A DNA stretch of 43,741 bases from Pseudonocardiaceae bacterium (GTDB taxonomy: Bacteria; Actinomycetota; Actinomycetes; Mycobacteriales; Pseudonocardiaceae): positions 1-43,741 of the forward strand of contig WHTH01000037.1 of NCBI GenBank assembly GCA_009377865.1. The letters run 5' to 3'. Of the stretch, positions 7,714 to 15,291 are shown one piece after another; position 1 is the first letter of the stretch, and every line of letters begins with the position of its first letter. The notes under the pieces are model-generated. The model was given only the letters and a program-made list of their open reading frames with translations. It had not been told where the DNA came from and made no database searches. The translations under genes and the position numbers were made by a program.

Positions 7714-8283
7714 TCATCGACGACCGACCCGCAGCGCGGCCGCACCGCCCGCGCCGACCAACACCACGGCACCGAGCAACCACGGCCACACCGGCATGTC
7801 CGAGCGTCCACCACCGCCCCGCGCGCCCTGATCGCCGGCTGCCGCTGGAGCAGCCGGTGACGGCGAGGACGGTGACGGCGACGGGGAGCTGCCGGGTTCG
7901 GTCAGCTCGAAGTCGACCGTGCCGCTGACCGGGTGCCCGTCCTCGGACAGCACGCGAAAGGCCACCACGTAGCGTCCGGCCGGACCGAGCGAGCCGAGCC
8001 CGGTCGTGACCTTACTGCCGGCCACCCGTGCCGGGCCCCGTTCCCACCGGGTTCCATCGGGCCCGGTCACCGTCACCGTCGTCGTCGCCGCCATCTCCTG
8101 CACGGGCAGGTCGAAGGTGAGCCTGACCGCCTGGGGTGCGGTCGCGACGGCAGCGCCGTCGGCCGGGTCACTGGAGATCAGCGTGTTGTGCGCGGCCGCC
8201 GGGGCGGCGCCGGTCAGCAGCACCAGCCCGGCCAGCAGCGCCGTCGCCAGTGCCCGACCCGCAGCGCGCCAACTCGAGCTCAC
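7714..8283 (-). CDS. CopC-domain copper-binding protein, membrane-anchored
   Basis: The 189-residue precursor has a signal peptide cleaved after AAA, giving a mature N-terminus HNTLISSDPADGA with the copper-ligand His first. The CopC domain ends with SEDGHPVSGTVDFEL. A Ser/Pro-repeat linker and one membrane helix (about 160–183) follow. The GTG at 8283 is chosen for its GGGAG ribosome site and correct signal length; longer in-frame starts add an implausible arginine-rich leader. It is the first gene of the copper/SOD/anti-sigma/SigC series on the minus strand. The two CopC genes in this cluster are related but not near-identical. Confidence 0.87.
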   Translation of the reverse strand: MSSSWRAAGRALATALLAGLVLLTGAAPAAAHNTLISSDPADGAAVATAPQAVRLTFDLPVQEMAATTTVTVTGPDGTRWERGPARVAGSKVTTGLGSLGPAGRYVVAFRVLSEDGHPVSGTVDFELTEPGSSPSPSPSSPSPAAPAAAGDQGARGGGGRSDMPVWPWLLGAVVLVGAGGAAALRVGRR

Positions 8284-8720
8284 CGAAACCACTCCCTGGC
8301 CGGAGGTGTTGCCACCCCACACACGCTCGCCTGCACTGGACATCGCCCGTTCCGCCACGCCGCCGACGATCACACACTCCTCCGGGTAGTCGTCCGCGAG
8401 GCTCGCGAAGTTCCCGAGCTGTATCCCGTGGCTGCCGAAGTTCGCCCGAGCTGGCAATCGGCGCCGAACCGTATGTGTCAGCCTCACTCCGCCACCACGC
8501 GCGAGGCGCCTCGGGTTGTGGCCTCGGATCACACCCCGGCGGGCCTAGGTGCTGGGGCGCCGCCCCAGTGCATCCAGTGGATGGCGTCCCAGTGAGACGA
8601 CCGGGCGGGTACCGGCTAGGGTTCCGTCACCGCTCGGCCGGATGGTCGTTAGTCGAGCGGGTCGCCTCCGTCGGGGAGGGCGAGTCACCCCTTCCCGTTT
8701 CGGCCGAACCCGATGAGGTC
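8284..8720. other. Divergent intergenic region
   Basis: This 437-bp stretch separates the leftward CopC gene from the rightward L,D-transpeptidase gene, so it must hold both promoters. A GGGAAC on the minus strand near 8409–8414 could be an ECF-type -35, but I cannot pair it with a -10. No other gene is convincing. Confidence 0.4.
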
Positions 8721-9590
8721 ATGGCTCACTCTTCCGAGTCCACCCCGATCATGTCCTGGTGGCGTTCACGCCGCTTCCTGCTGCTGTGCGCGGCAACGGG
8801 GGTGGTCGGCGTGCTGGTCGTCGCGGTGGGTGCGATGGCACTGCTGGCTCCCGGTGACGGGGTACGGTCGGTGCCGCCAGCCGCGCCGGCGGCCGCGGAA
8901 CCGGCGCCGCCAGGGCAGCCCGCCGAGCCGGCGCCGCCGGCCGGCGTGCCCGAGAGCACCACATACACCACAATCGATGCCGCACCTGCCGATACTGCCG
9001 CCGGGCCGACTGACGGTTCGGTGGTGCATCCCCGGCAGGAGGTGGTGGTGGCGACGGCCCCGGGTGGTGAGCCGTTCGCCCGGATCGGCCCCGAGCAGAT
9101 CGGCCAGACCTGGCTGCCGGTGATCGCAGAGCAGCCCGGCTGGGTGCAGGTGCTGCTGCCCTCGCGGCCCAACGGTTCCACCGGCTGGCTGCCCGAGAAC
9201 GCGCTCGAACGGGCCGTATCGCCCTACCAGATCCGGGTGCACCTCGGATCGATGCGCCTGGAACTGCTCTCCGAGGACGAGCTCGTCGGGGAGTGGACGA
9301 TCGGGATCGGTAAGGACTCCGCGCCCACCCCGACGGGCCGCACCTTCTTGCTCGGTTCCTTCAGCGACGAGGCGCAGGACTACTCCCCGGTGATCCTCCC
9401 GCTGGGATCGCACAGCCCGACACTGGACACCTTCGGCGGTGGCCCGGGCACCGTCGCTATCCACACCTGGCCGACCGACGACGTCTTCGGAACCGCCAGC
9501 AGCGAGGGGTGCATCCGCGTCCCACCCGAGGCACTCGACCAACTGACCGAGGTACCTCTCGGCACCCTCGTCCTGATCGACGAGCAGTAG
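8721..9590 (+). CDS. L,D-transpeptidase (YkuD domain), exported
   Basis: The 289-residue protein has an N-terminal membrane anchor or signal (about 15–42) and a Pro/Ala-rich linker. An SH3-like segment follows (about 95–165, with TWLPVIAEQPGWVQVLLP), then a C-terminal YkuD catalytic domain. The latter carries the conserved His of HTWP and SSEGCIR, with Cys264 as nucleophile. Such enzymes make 3→3 peptidoglycan cross-links or attach proteins to the wall. ATG 8721 is the first plausible start; the ATG 30 bases later (MSWWRSRRF) is also credible. The secreted LPVTG protein starts 18 bp after its stop, so they are probably co-transcribed. Confidence 0.88.
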   Translation: MAHSSESTPIMSWWRSRRFLLLCAATGVVGVLVVAVGAMALLAPGDGVRSVPPAAPAAAEPAPPGQPAEPAPPAGVPESTTYTTIDAAPADTAAGPTDGSVVHPRQEVVVATAPGGEPFARIGPEQIGQTWLPVIAEQPGWVQVLLPSRPNGSTGWLPENALERAVSPYQIRVHLGSMRLELLSEDELVGEWTIGIGKDSAPTPTGRTFLLGSFSDEAQDYSPVILPLGSHSPTLDTFGGGPGTVAIHTWPTDDVFGTASSEGCIRVPPEALDQLTEVPLGTLVLIDEQ

Positions 9591-9608
9591 AAACGGAAAG
9601 GACAACAC

Positions 9609-10394
9609 GTGATCACCAGGAAGCTCGCCGGTGTCAGCGCCGGCGCTGTCGGCGCCGCGACGGCCGTGACAGCCCTGCTGCTGGGGGCAGCATCGGGTAG
9701 CGCCCAACCGGAGTTCAACGACTCGGCCTACGGCATCGCCGCCGAGGGGCTCGTCCCCATCGACCCCACGCCGTCGGTCGAGTCCACCGACGGCGAGGTC
9801 GTCACCGACGAACTGCTCGAGCTGCCGCAGCCGCTCGGCGTCGGCGTGCTGAAGGTCGAGGCGGGCGGCAACGCCGCGAAGGCCCAGGCGCTCGACGTCA
9901 ACATCGCCGAGCAGCTCGAGCTGCGGGTCCTCACCACCACCTGCGACAACGCGCAGGGCGACGTCGAGCTGATCGGCGGCTTGCTGGGTGGCGAGGACCT
10001 CCCCTCGGAACCCGCCCCGGGCGAGACGATCGACGCCTCGCCGCTGGCCACCGTCGAGCTCAACAAGCAGACCGAGAACGAAGACGGCACGCTGACCGTC
10101 GAGGGCCTGGTGCTCACCCTGCTGCCGCCGGGCGATGCTGCTGCCCCGCTCGCGTCGGAGGACTTCGAGCAGCTCGAGCAGCTGGCCCCGGAGCAGCTGC
10201 AGCTGCCCGCCGAGGCCCCGGCGACCGTCGGCGACCTGCGGGCGCAGCTCGAGGAGCTCAACACCGACCTTCCCATACAGCAGGGTGAGGCACTGCTGAC
10301 GGTGACGCTGACCTCGGCCACCTGTGGCGCCGAGGAGGAGGCCCCGGCACCCAAGCCCGAACCAGTGGAGACCGACCTCCCGGTCACCGGCTGA
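9609..10394 (+). CDS. Secreted acidic protein ending in LPVTG (choice-of-anchor-like)
   Basis: The 261-residue precursor has a signal peptide ending near SGSA, then a long acidic Glu/Leu/Pro-rich region. Two single cysteines (TTTCDN and TSATCGAEE) could form one disulfide. The pattern resembles secreted choice-of-anchor-P proteins of Pseudonocardiaceae, although I cannot confirm that without a search. The last five residues are LPVTG, a sortase-type motif, but no membrane helix or basic tail follows. The GTG start has AAAGGA upstream. It follows the L,D-transpeptidase closely and ends just before a strong hairpin terminator, so the two form a short wall-related operon. Confidence 0.75.
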   Translation: MITRKLAGVSAGAVGAATAVTALLLGAASGSAQPEFNDSAYGIAAEGLVPIDPTPSVESTDGEVVTDELLELPQPLGVGVLKVEAGGNAAKAQALDVNIAEQLELRVLTTTCDNAQGDVELIGGLLGGEDLPSEPAPGETIDASPLATVELNKQTENEDGTLTVEGLVLTLLPPGDAAAPLASEDFEQLEQLAPEQLQLPAEAPATVGDLRAQLEELNTDLPIQQGEALLTVTLTSATCGAEEEAPAPKPEPVETDLPVTG

Positions 10395-10408
10395 CGGGAC
10401 CTGCCACT

Positions 10409-10453
10409 CGCGACGCCGGGCCGGCACGCTCGCCGTGCCGGCCCGGCGTCGCG
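10409..10453 (+). terminator. Perfect 20-bp hairpin terminator
   Basis: CGCGACGCCGGGCCGGCACG (10409–10428) pairs perfectly with 10434–10453 across a 5-base loop. It lies 14 bp after the stop of the LPVTG gene. No U-tract follows, which is common for actinobacterial terminators. Confidence 0.85.
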
Positions 10454-10482
10454 TAGCCGCGGGCGCGGTGGATTGTCGGCCC

Positions 10483-10710
10483 GTGGAGGTGTCGCTACTG
10501 TCTGCGGCGGTTGCACAGGCCGCCCCAGACCGTTTCGGCGGCACAGCGGGGGAGGGCTTCGACCCCTGCCTCAACGACCCCTGCGACGTGCTCCGAAACG
10601 ACGACGGCACGCTGCGGATCAACCAGGGGGTCTTCGAGCAGATCACCCGCGCCAGCCTCGACGTGCTGCTCAAGCTGACCACCGGGCCGCCACCGCCATC
10701 TGGTCGGTGA
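10483..10710 (+). CDS. Small hypothetical protein
   Basis: The 75-residue ORF starts at GTG 10483 (VEVSLLSAAVAQAAP) and has two close cysteines (DPCLNDPCDVLR) and an amphipathic end (VFEQITRASLDVLLKL). The first 15 residues may be a short signal or membrane-associated helix. I do not recognise the family. Codon usage is G/C-rich at third positions. It stands between the hairpin terminator and a toxin-antitoxin pair, and it could be a fragment of a larger secreted protein. Confidence 0.45.
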   Translation: MEVSLLSAAVAQAAPDRFGGTAGEGFDPCLNDPCDVLRNDDGTLRINQGVFEQITRASLDVLLKLTTGPPPPSGR

Positions 10711-10773
10711 ACCATCCGCTAGGCCAGGTCAGTACAGTAGACATCTGATGCGAACCTAACTAGCATCACGCAC

Positions 10774-11007
10774 ATGCGGACCACGCTCGATCTTGACAGC
10801 TCCGTGCTGCGCCAGCTCAAGGAGCGACAGCGCGAGCAGAACAAGACTCTCGGGCAACTGGTATCCGAGCTGCTGGCCAGGGCGCTGGCGGACACGGCTC
10901 CGGCCTCGGAGCCCGCGCCGCTGGAGTGGACCGTGCACCCGATGCGGGCGCGGGTCGATCTCGAAGATCGCGATGCCGTGCAACGGCTGCTCGACGCCGA
11001 CCGATGA
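10774..11007 (+). CDS. VapB-like ribbon-helix-helix antitoxin
   Basis: The 77-residue protein opens MRTTLDLDSSVLRQLKERQR, a ribbon-helix-helix fold in which the short beta strand binds DNA. A C-terminal tail (about 50–77) should wrap and inhibit the toxin. Its TGA overlaps the toxin ATG (ATGA), the classic coupled toxin-antitoxin layout. It should also repress its own promoter. Confidence 0.9.
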   Translation: MRTTLDLDSSVLRQLKERQREQNKTLGQLVSELLARALADTAPASEPAPLEWTVHPMRARVDLEDRDAVQRLLDADR

Positions 11008-11450
11008 GCGTCACCATCGACGCCAACGTCCTGCTCTACGCGTCGGACGCTCACAGCCCACGTCATCGAACCGCGCACGATCTGCTGCAGCGGCTCGCCG
11101 AGGGCCCGGGGCTGGTCTACGTGTTCTGGCCAGTGGCGATGGCTTACCTGCGGATCGCCACCCATCCGAGCGTCTTCGAACAGCCGCTGGACCCAGACGT
11201 GGCCCGAGGCAACCTCGGCAGCCTGCTCGACCGTGCCCACGTGCGTTGCCCTGGCGAGGGCAGCGGGTTCTGGCAGGTCTACGAGACAACCGTCGGCGAC
11301 GATGTCATCCGCGGTAATCTGGTCACAGACGCGCACATCGCCGCCCTGATGCGGCAGCACGGGGTTGACACCATCTGGACCGCCGACCGCGACTTCCGCC
11401 GCTTCGCCGACGTCACCGCCCGCGATCCCTACGCCGCAACGAAGGACTGA
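11004..11450 (+). CDS. VapC-type PIN-domain toxin ribonuclease
   Basis: The 148-residue PIN domain starts MSVTIDANVLLYASDAHS, with the first catalytic Asp at position 6 in IDANVLLY. It retains a downstream acidic cluster (VTDAHIAALM and WTADRDFRRF). PIN toxins use these acids to bind Mg2+ and cut RNA, often tRNA or rRNA. The length is normal and there are no frame breaks, so it looks functional. It overlaps its antitoxin by 4 bp. Confidence 0.92.
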   Translation: MSVTIDANVLLYASDAHSPRHRTAHDLLQRLAEGPGLVYVFWPVAMAYLRIATHPSVFEQPLDPDVARGNLGSLLDRAHVRCPGEGSGFWQVYETTVGDDVIRGNLVTDAHIAALMRQHGVDTIWTADRDFRRFADVTARDPYAATKD

Positions 11451-11617
11451 CAACCGAGCGTCACCACACGACCCGCAGGCCGCCGGTGAGGGCGTGGTGG
11501 GAGGTGATGCGGTTCCCTGGCTATCTCGGTGGTGCCGCGCGGTGTCCCGGCGATCATCGCCGCACGCCGGCGGCTCGGGTGTGTATCACGTGTGCCCGTC
11601 ACGGAGCGCAGAAGAAG

Positions 11618-11656
11618 TAAAGCAAGGCTCACCTAGCTGAGGCAAGGCTTAGCTAA
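11618..11656. promoter_or_regulatory. Pair of iron-box-like sites in a convergent gap
   Basis: TAAAGCAAGGCTCACCTAG (11618–11636) matches 13 of 19 IdeR/DtxR consensus positions, and TGAGGCAAGGCTTAGCTAA (11638–11656) matches 14. They lie between two toxin genes whose 3' ends face each other, so neither strand has a gene start nearby. This is an orphaned iron-regulated promoter. Confidence 0.6.
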
Positions 11657-11689
11657 GGTTCGCCCAAGTGCTGCCGGGAGACCTGCCAC

Positions 11690-12082
11690 TCAGCGGAGCA
11701 GGTCGACGGTCACGGCATGTCCCGGTGCGGAGGCGATCCCGGCGTCGAGGGTGACAAGCGGCACGTCGAGGGCTTCGGCGAGGGCGACGTAGGCGGCGTC
11801 GTAGGCCGTGAGATTGGGACGGAGCCGCCAGATCGCGGGCAGGAGCGGCTCGTGCGGATGGATGGCGACGTCGAGGTCGGCGAAGTCTGTGATCGCCTCG
11901 GCCCCACGCGCGGGCGCTATGTCGCCGCGGGCCACGTACCGCCGCACGACCTGGGCGACCTCCACGGCCAGCAGGTGCGGCGCGTGCAGGCTCACGTCGG
12001 GATCGGCGATCCGGGTCCCCACCGCGTCGGCGAGCGGCAGCCCGAGCAGCCACTCCACCACGGCCGAAGCATCGAGGACCAT
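11690..12082 (-). CDS. VapC-type PIN-domain toxin ribonuclease
   Basis: The 130-residue PIN protein begins MVLDASAVVEWLLGLP, with the first catalytic Asp at position 4. It carries the second acidic site in LTAYDAAYVALAEAL and the third in LVTLDAGIA. All key acids are present and the length is typical. The ATG at 12082 overlaps the antitoxin TGA by one base (TGATG); a TTG three bases earlier is less likely. It belongs to a different subfamily from the toxin at 11004. Confidence 0.92.
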   Translation of the reverse strand: MVLDASAVVEWLLGLPLADAVGTRIADPDVSLHAPHLLAVEVAQVVRRYVARGDIAPARGAEAITDFADLDVAIHPHEPLLPAIWRLRPNLTAYDAAYVALAEALDVPLVTLDAGIASAPGHAVTVDLLR

Positions 12083-12309
12083 CAACGATCGTCACGCTCG
12101 GCGCGGACGGCAGCGGCGGCGGGCTCGGTGACAGTTGCCCGCTCCCGAGCTTGCACCCGTTCCGCGAGTTCCCGCCGGGTGGGCCGCTCGAGCGAACGGC
12201 GAAGCTCGCTGAGCGCGAACTCCGACAGCGACCGACCCTCCGTCGCGGCCCGGACCTTCAGTTTTCGGTGCAGGTCGTCCGGCACGTTGCGGATCTGGAG
12301 CATTTTCAT
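12082..12309 (-). CDS. FitA/VapB-type ribbon-helix-helix antitoxin
   Basis: The 75-residue protein starts MKMLQIRNVPDDLHRKLKVR, the usual FitA-like ribbon-helix-helix opening. An Arg/Glu/Ala-rich tail for toxin binding follows. ATG 12309 is preferred, and ATG 12303 is an alternative. A TATGCT element within 15 bp upstream could be the -10 of a leaderless transcript. Confidence 0.88.
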   Translation of the reverse strand: MKMLQIRNVPDDLHRKLKVRAATEGRSLSEFALSELRRSLERPTRRELAERVQARERATVTEPAAAAVRAERDDR

Positions 12310-12345
12310 GTGGTCAGCATACTCAAATGTGGGGAGCATGCGAGC

Positions 12346-12729
12346 TCACCGCGAGGCGTCGACGACGAAGTCCCGGCCGAGTGCGAGCAGGACGCGGTCC
12401 GCAGTGAGCAGCCGCATACCGGTGCGGTGAGCTTGCGCGATGATGAGCCGGTCGAACGGGTCGTGCCGGGACAGCTCCGGGAACTCCCGTACCCCCTCAG
12501 CGTCGTCAGCGGTGATGTTCAGAATCGCCAGGCCCTGCTCCTCCAGCCTGCCGGCAAGTCCCGCCGGCAGATCCACCTTGCCGAGCATCGCCTTCATCGT
12601 CAGTTCCCATACCGATGCCGCCGACACATGGACGGCGGGCGACGTCTCGATCAGCTGCCGGGCGCGGGGCCCGAGCCGGGGGCTGTCGGACAGCACCCAC
12701 AGCCCGGCTTGACTATCGAGCAGGAGCAC
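12346..12729 (-). CDS. PIN-domain toxin (VapC family)
   Basis: The 127-residue protein begins VLLLDSQAGLWVLSD from GTG 12729, with the first acid at Asp5. It continues with SAASVWELTMK, HDPFDRLIIAQA and LLTADRVL, the motifs of the Phd-partnered PIN group. Its start lies inside the end of the antitoxin gene, a 17-bp overlap. A longer frame exists upstream, but only the GTG start gives the normal PIN opening. Confidence 0.9.
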   Translation of the reverse strand: MLLLDSQAGLWVLSDSPRLGPRARQLIETSPAVHVSAASVWELTMKAMLGKVDLPAGLAGRLEEQGLAILNITADDAEGVREFPELSRHDPFDRLIIAQAHRTGMRLLTADRVLLALGRDFVVDASR

Positions 12730-12973
12730 CGGAACTTGACCCCTCCCCGTAGAACATCTCCTGGATATCCGGGTCAAGGCCCTCGAAGTCGGCGTCGTCG
12801 TAGCGGATCTCGTCGCGCATCCCCCCGACCGTCACCGGCGCCCGCACGTGCGGCACCAAGTCCGCGATCGGCTGACCGGCCTTCGAGATCGTGACACGCT
12901 CGCCTGCGGCAACCCGTTCGAGCAGCCGTGACAGATGGGTCTTTGCCTCGTGGATGTTGACGTCGAGCGTCAT
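12713..12973 (-). CDS. Phd/YefM-family antitoxin
   Basis: The 86-residue protein reads VNIHEAKTHLSRLLERVAAG and AGQPIADLVP, the diagnostic Phd/YefM N-terminal DNA-binding dimer. An acidic C-terminal tail (YDDADFEGLDPDIQEMF) that should block the PIN toxin follows. It is upstream of, and overlaps, the PIN gene. Confidence 0.92.
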   Translation of the reverse strand: MTLDVNIHEAKTHLSRLLERVAAGERVTISKAGQPIADLVPHVRAPVTVGGMRDEIRYDDADFEGLDPDIQEMFYGEGSSSGAPAR

Positions 12974-13077
12974 GCGACCTCCAGCGAAGTGCGGACTTAG
13001 CTCAGTCTAGTCTATACACAGATAGCCACCACCGGCCCACCGACCACTGGCTCCGCTGGTGAGAGAACGCGAGGCGT

Positions 13078-13828
13078 TCAGCTGCGCACTTGATGGTGCA
13101 CCCAGCGCTGCCAGAGCGCGGCGTAGTTGCCGCCGGCAAGCCTCCGGCGCCCACCGTATCCAGTGCGGCCCGCAACTCGCGGTCGCTGGCGTCGGGGGCG
13201 ACCAGCCGCAGGTTGTCGGCCACCGTGCCGAGGAAGGTGTGGGCCTCCTGGGTGAGCAGCACGACGTCGCCGGTGACGGCCACGGTGCCCGCCTCGGGGC
13301 GGTGTACCCCGGCGACCAGCGCGGCGATGGTGGACTTGCCCGCCCCGCTCGGCCCGACCAGGCTGCGGGGGGTGGAGCCGCAGCGGGGGGATCGGCGAGG
13401 TCGAGCACCCCCGCGATCCGGGCGAGCGCGGCGCCCGCGGTCTGCAGCCGATCGAGGAACTCGATCAGGATGTTGATCGGCCCGACCAGCCGCAGCACGT
13501 AGAACGCCGCCGCGGTGACCGTGCCGAGGGTGACCACCCCGGCGTCGAGCAAGAGCGCCCCGCCGGCGAGCAGCAGCTCGATGGCGGCGAGCGCCATCGA
13601 GGGCAGCGCGTAGCGCACCGCGCCGGCCAGCGCGGCGACGTCACCGATCATCCGCGCCAGCAACTCTCCGGTGCCGGCGCGCTCGACGGTCGCCAGCGGC
13701 AGCGTCACCGTGCGGGCGAGCAGCCGGGAGCGCAACGAGGCCAGCACGTCCTCGCCGACGGTGGCGGCGCGTGCCCTGGCGAGGTAGGTCAGCACGGCGC
13801 CGAGCACGGTCACCACGAGGAATGCCGG
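13078..13828 (-). pseudogene. Remnant of ABC exporter half-transporter (siderophore-exporter-like)
   Basis: On the minus strand a permease part (FLVVTVLGAVLTYLARARAA … VGPINILIEFLDRLQTAGAA) leads into an ATPase part. The Walker A (VGPSGAGKST) survives only in a different frame. The ATPase continues through VLLTQEAHTFLGTVADNLRL to LDTVGAGGLP. It then jumps to the family-typical end NYAALWQRWVHHQVRS and stop, so the signature, Walker B and H-loop are missing. At least one frameshift, an internal deletion and an N-terminal truncation make it non-functional. The pattern resembles IrtB-type or other MsbA-fold transporters linked to siderophores. Confidence 0.8.
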
Positions 13829-14205
13829 TCCAGCGCTGCAAGTAGTGCGGGGCTGCTGGTCAGCACGAGGGCACTGCGGTGCCCCCGCAGCACGCGCAGC
13901 GCGTCGCATGATGCCGGCCTCAGTGTGCGCGCCAACCGCGGCCGCATGTGCCGCCGCACTGTGCGCCGGACCGAAGTCGCCGTCCACGGCGACGTTGCGC
14001 GACAGCGAAGTCGCGAACAGGAACGGGTCAGCTGGAGCGCCGGCACTTCCTTGAGCACCGGGCGGGCGGTGGGCTCGTCGGCCACTGCGGGGGGACGGTT
14101 CAGCAGCTCGGCGAGACGCGACGCCGCGGCGAGCCCGCGCGACCACTTCACGCCGAGCTCAGCGAAGGTGGTCAGCGGAGTCCGCAAGAACTCGGCGTAA
14201 CCGAA
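13829..14205 (-). pseudogene. Remnant of a second ABC half-transporter
   Basis: The minus strand shows YAEFLRTPLTTFAELGVKWS … RLAELLNRPPAVADEPTARP, the last permease helix and linker of an MsbA-type half-transporter. In another frame it goes straight to FLFATSLSRNVAVDGDFGPA, just after the Q-loop. It then reaches the post-H-loop segment RSALVLTSSPALLAALDR. Walker A, signature and Walker B are gone. It runs directly into the neighbouring remnant, so an IrtA/IrtB-like gene pair seems to have collapsed by several deletions. Confidence 0.75.
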
Positions 14206-14207
14206 AC

Positions 14208-14501
14208 ACCCCGTGGCGGGACACGCTGCGCACGGTCGCCGAGATCTTCGGCCGCGAGGACCACTTCGAAGAGGGCATCAGCGGGTACGAACAGCGGGTC
14301 GCGCAGCTACGCGAGCAGCTCGGGGATCGGGTGGGTGACACGACGGTGACCCTGGCGAACTTCCGGGCTGCCGACGACATCCGGATCTACAGCAGTGCGT
14401 GGTCCGCAGCGTGCAGACTGCAGCCGGATCAACCTGCGCTCCAGCGCGAGTACGCGGCCAACCTGGGGAGACGTCGCTGCCATCGAGTCACTTATCGATG
14501 A
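14208..14501 (+). pseudogene. Fragment of iron-siderophore ABC substrate-binding protein
   Basis: The plus-strand frame from 14208 reads TPWRDTLRTVAEIFGREDHF … EEGISGYEQRVAQLREQLGD and TTVTLANFRAADDIRIYS. This is the central helical backbone and start of the second lobe of a FepB/FecB-type siderophore-binding lipoprotein. There is no start, signal or lipobox, and the homology fades near 14400 before a stop at 14499. About 70 residues of a roughly 330-residue protein remain. It lies head-on to the ABC remnants. Confidence 0.65.
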
Positions 14502-14847
14502 GCATCACGATGACGGCGATGATCCGATGCAGCTCCTGCTCGGGTGCGTCACCGATCCGGTGCACGAGCCGTTCCCTGGACACCGACTTGATATCCTCGC
14601 ACTTGGCATAGCTGACGTCGCGCAAGCCGGACTCCGCGGGCTCGATCTCGACGTGCGAGGGTAGGTTGCGGCGCGTACGGGTGACCGGCACGACGATCAC
14701 CAGCCCAGCCCTGCTGCTGTTCAGCCGATCGGCCGAGACGACCACAGCCGGGCGTCGGTAGCCCTGCTCGTGACCGATCGGCGTGCCGAAGTCCACCAGC
14801 CAGATCTCGCCGCGACGCGGCTCGGCCGTGTGCGTTGCCTGGCTCAT
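14488..14847 (-). CDS. mazF: MazF/PemK-family endoribonuclease toxin
   Basis: The 119-residue protein has the PemK/MazF opening RRGEIWLVDFGTPIGHEQGY, then RRPAVVVSADRLN and VIVVPVTRT. It ends in VSRERLVHRIGDAPEQELHR. These are the standard features of the toxin that cuts mRNA or rRNA at short motifs. The ATG overlaps the antitoxin TGA (ATGA). Its stop region overlaps the end of the binding-protein fragment on the other strand. Confidence 0.93.
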   Translation of the reverse strand: MSQATHTAEPRRGEIWLVDFGTPIGHEQGYRRPAVVVSADRLNSSRAGLVIVVPVTRTRRNLPSHVEIEPAESGLRDVSYAKCEDIKSVSRERLVHRIGDAPEQELHRIIAVIVMLIDK

Positions 14848-15083
14848 TCGACCCGGTCGCGCAATGCGGGCTCCTCACCGCGGCGTTCTGCCAGCACCGA
14901 GCCCCAAGCCTCGCTGTCCGAGGCCAGCCGACGGTAGCCGTCCTCGAACGACTCCCAGAACACGGCGCGCTCGTAGGCGACCAGCGCCTCATCCACCACC
15001 ACCTGCATGTGGCGTCCCGTGCGCGCGGCCAGCTCCGCCGCACGACGGCGGGTCTCGTCGCTGACTCGAATCGTCGTACTCAC
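14844..15083 (-). CDS. MazE-like ribbon-helix-helix antitoxin
   Basis: The 79-residue protein opens MSTTIRVSDETRRRAAELAA, a ribbon-helix-helix. An acidic, Trp/Tyr-containing tail (AVFWESFEDGYRRLASD) for toxin neutralisation follows. The start is GTG 15083. A TAGACT element only about 7 bp upstream suggests a leaderless transcript. It is coupled to the MazF gene by a 4-bp overlap. Confidence 0.88.
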   Translation of the reverse strand: MSTTIRVSDETRRRAAELAARTGRHMQVVVDEALVAYERAVFWESFEDGYRRLASDSEAWGSVLAERRGEEPALRDRVE

Positions 15084-15291
15084 ACGGTCAGTCTACAATT
15101 TGGTCGACCGCGAGATCTACCCCGCCCCGGGAAGTGATGCTGCTTGCCCGAGTCCGGTGCGGTCGGCATGTCGCCCGGGCGGTGTCGGTGCCGGCGGCTA
15201 CCGTGACCGCGTCACCGGGTCTGGCGCCGGTGGTCCGCAGTGAGCTACGCCGATGGCTCACGCCGTCACAGCTCGACACAGGGAGTACCGC

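Noticed and set aside
8766-10715. A 649-residue minus-strand frame
   Set aside because: It is antisense to the L,D-transpeptidase and LPVTG genes, with no domain and shadow-like composition.
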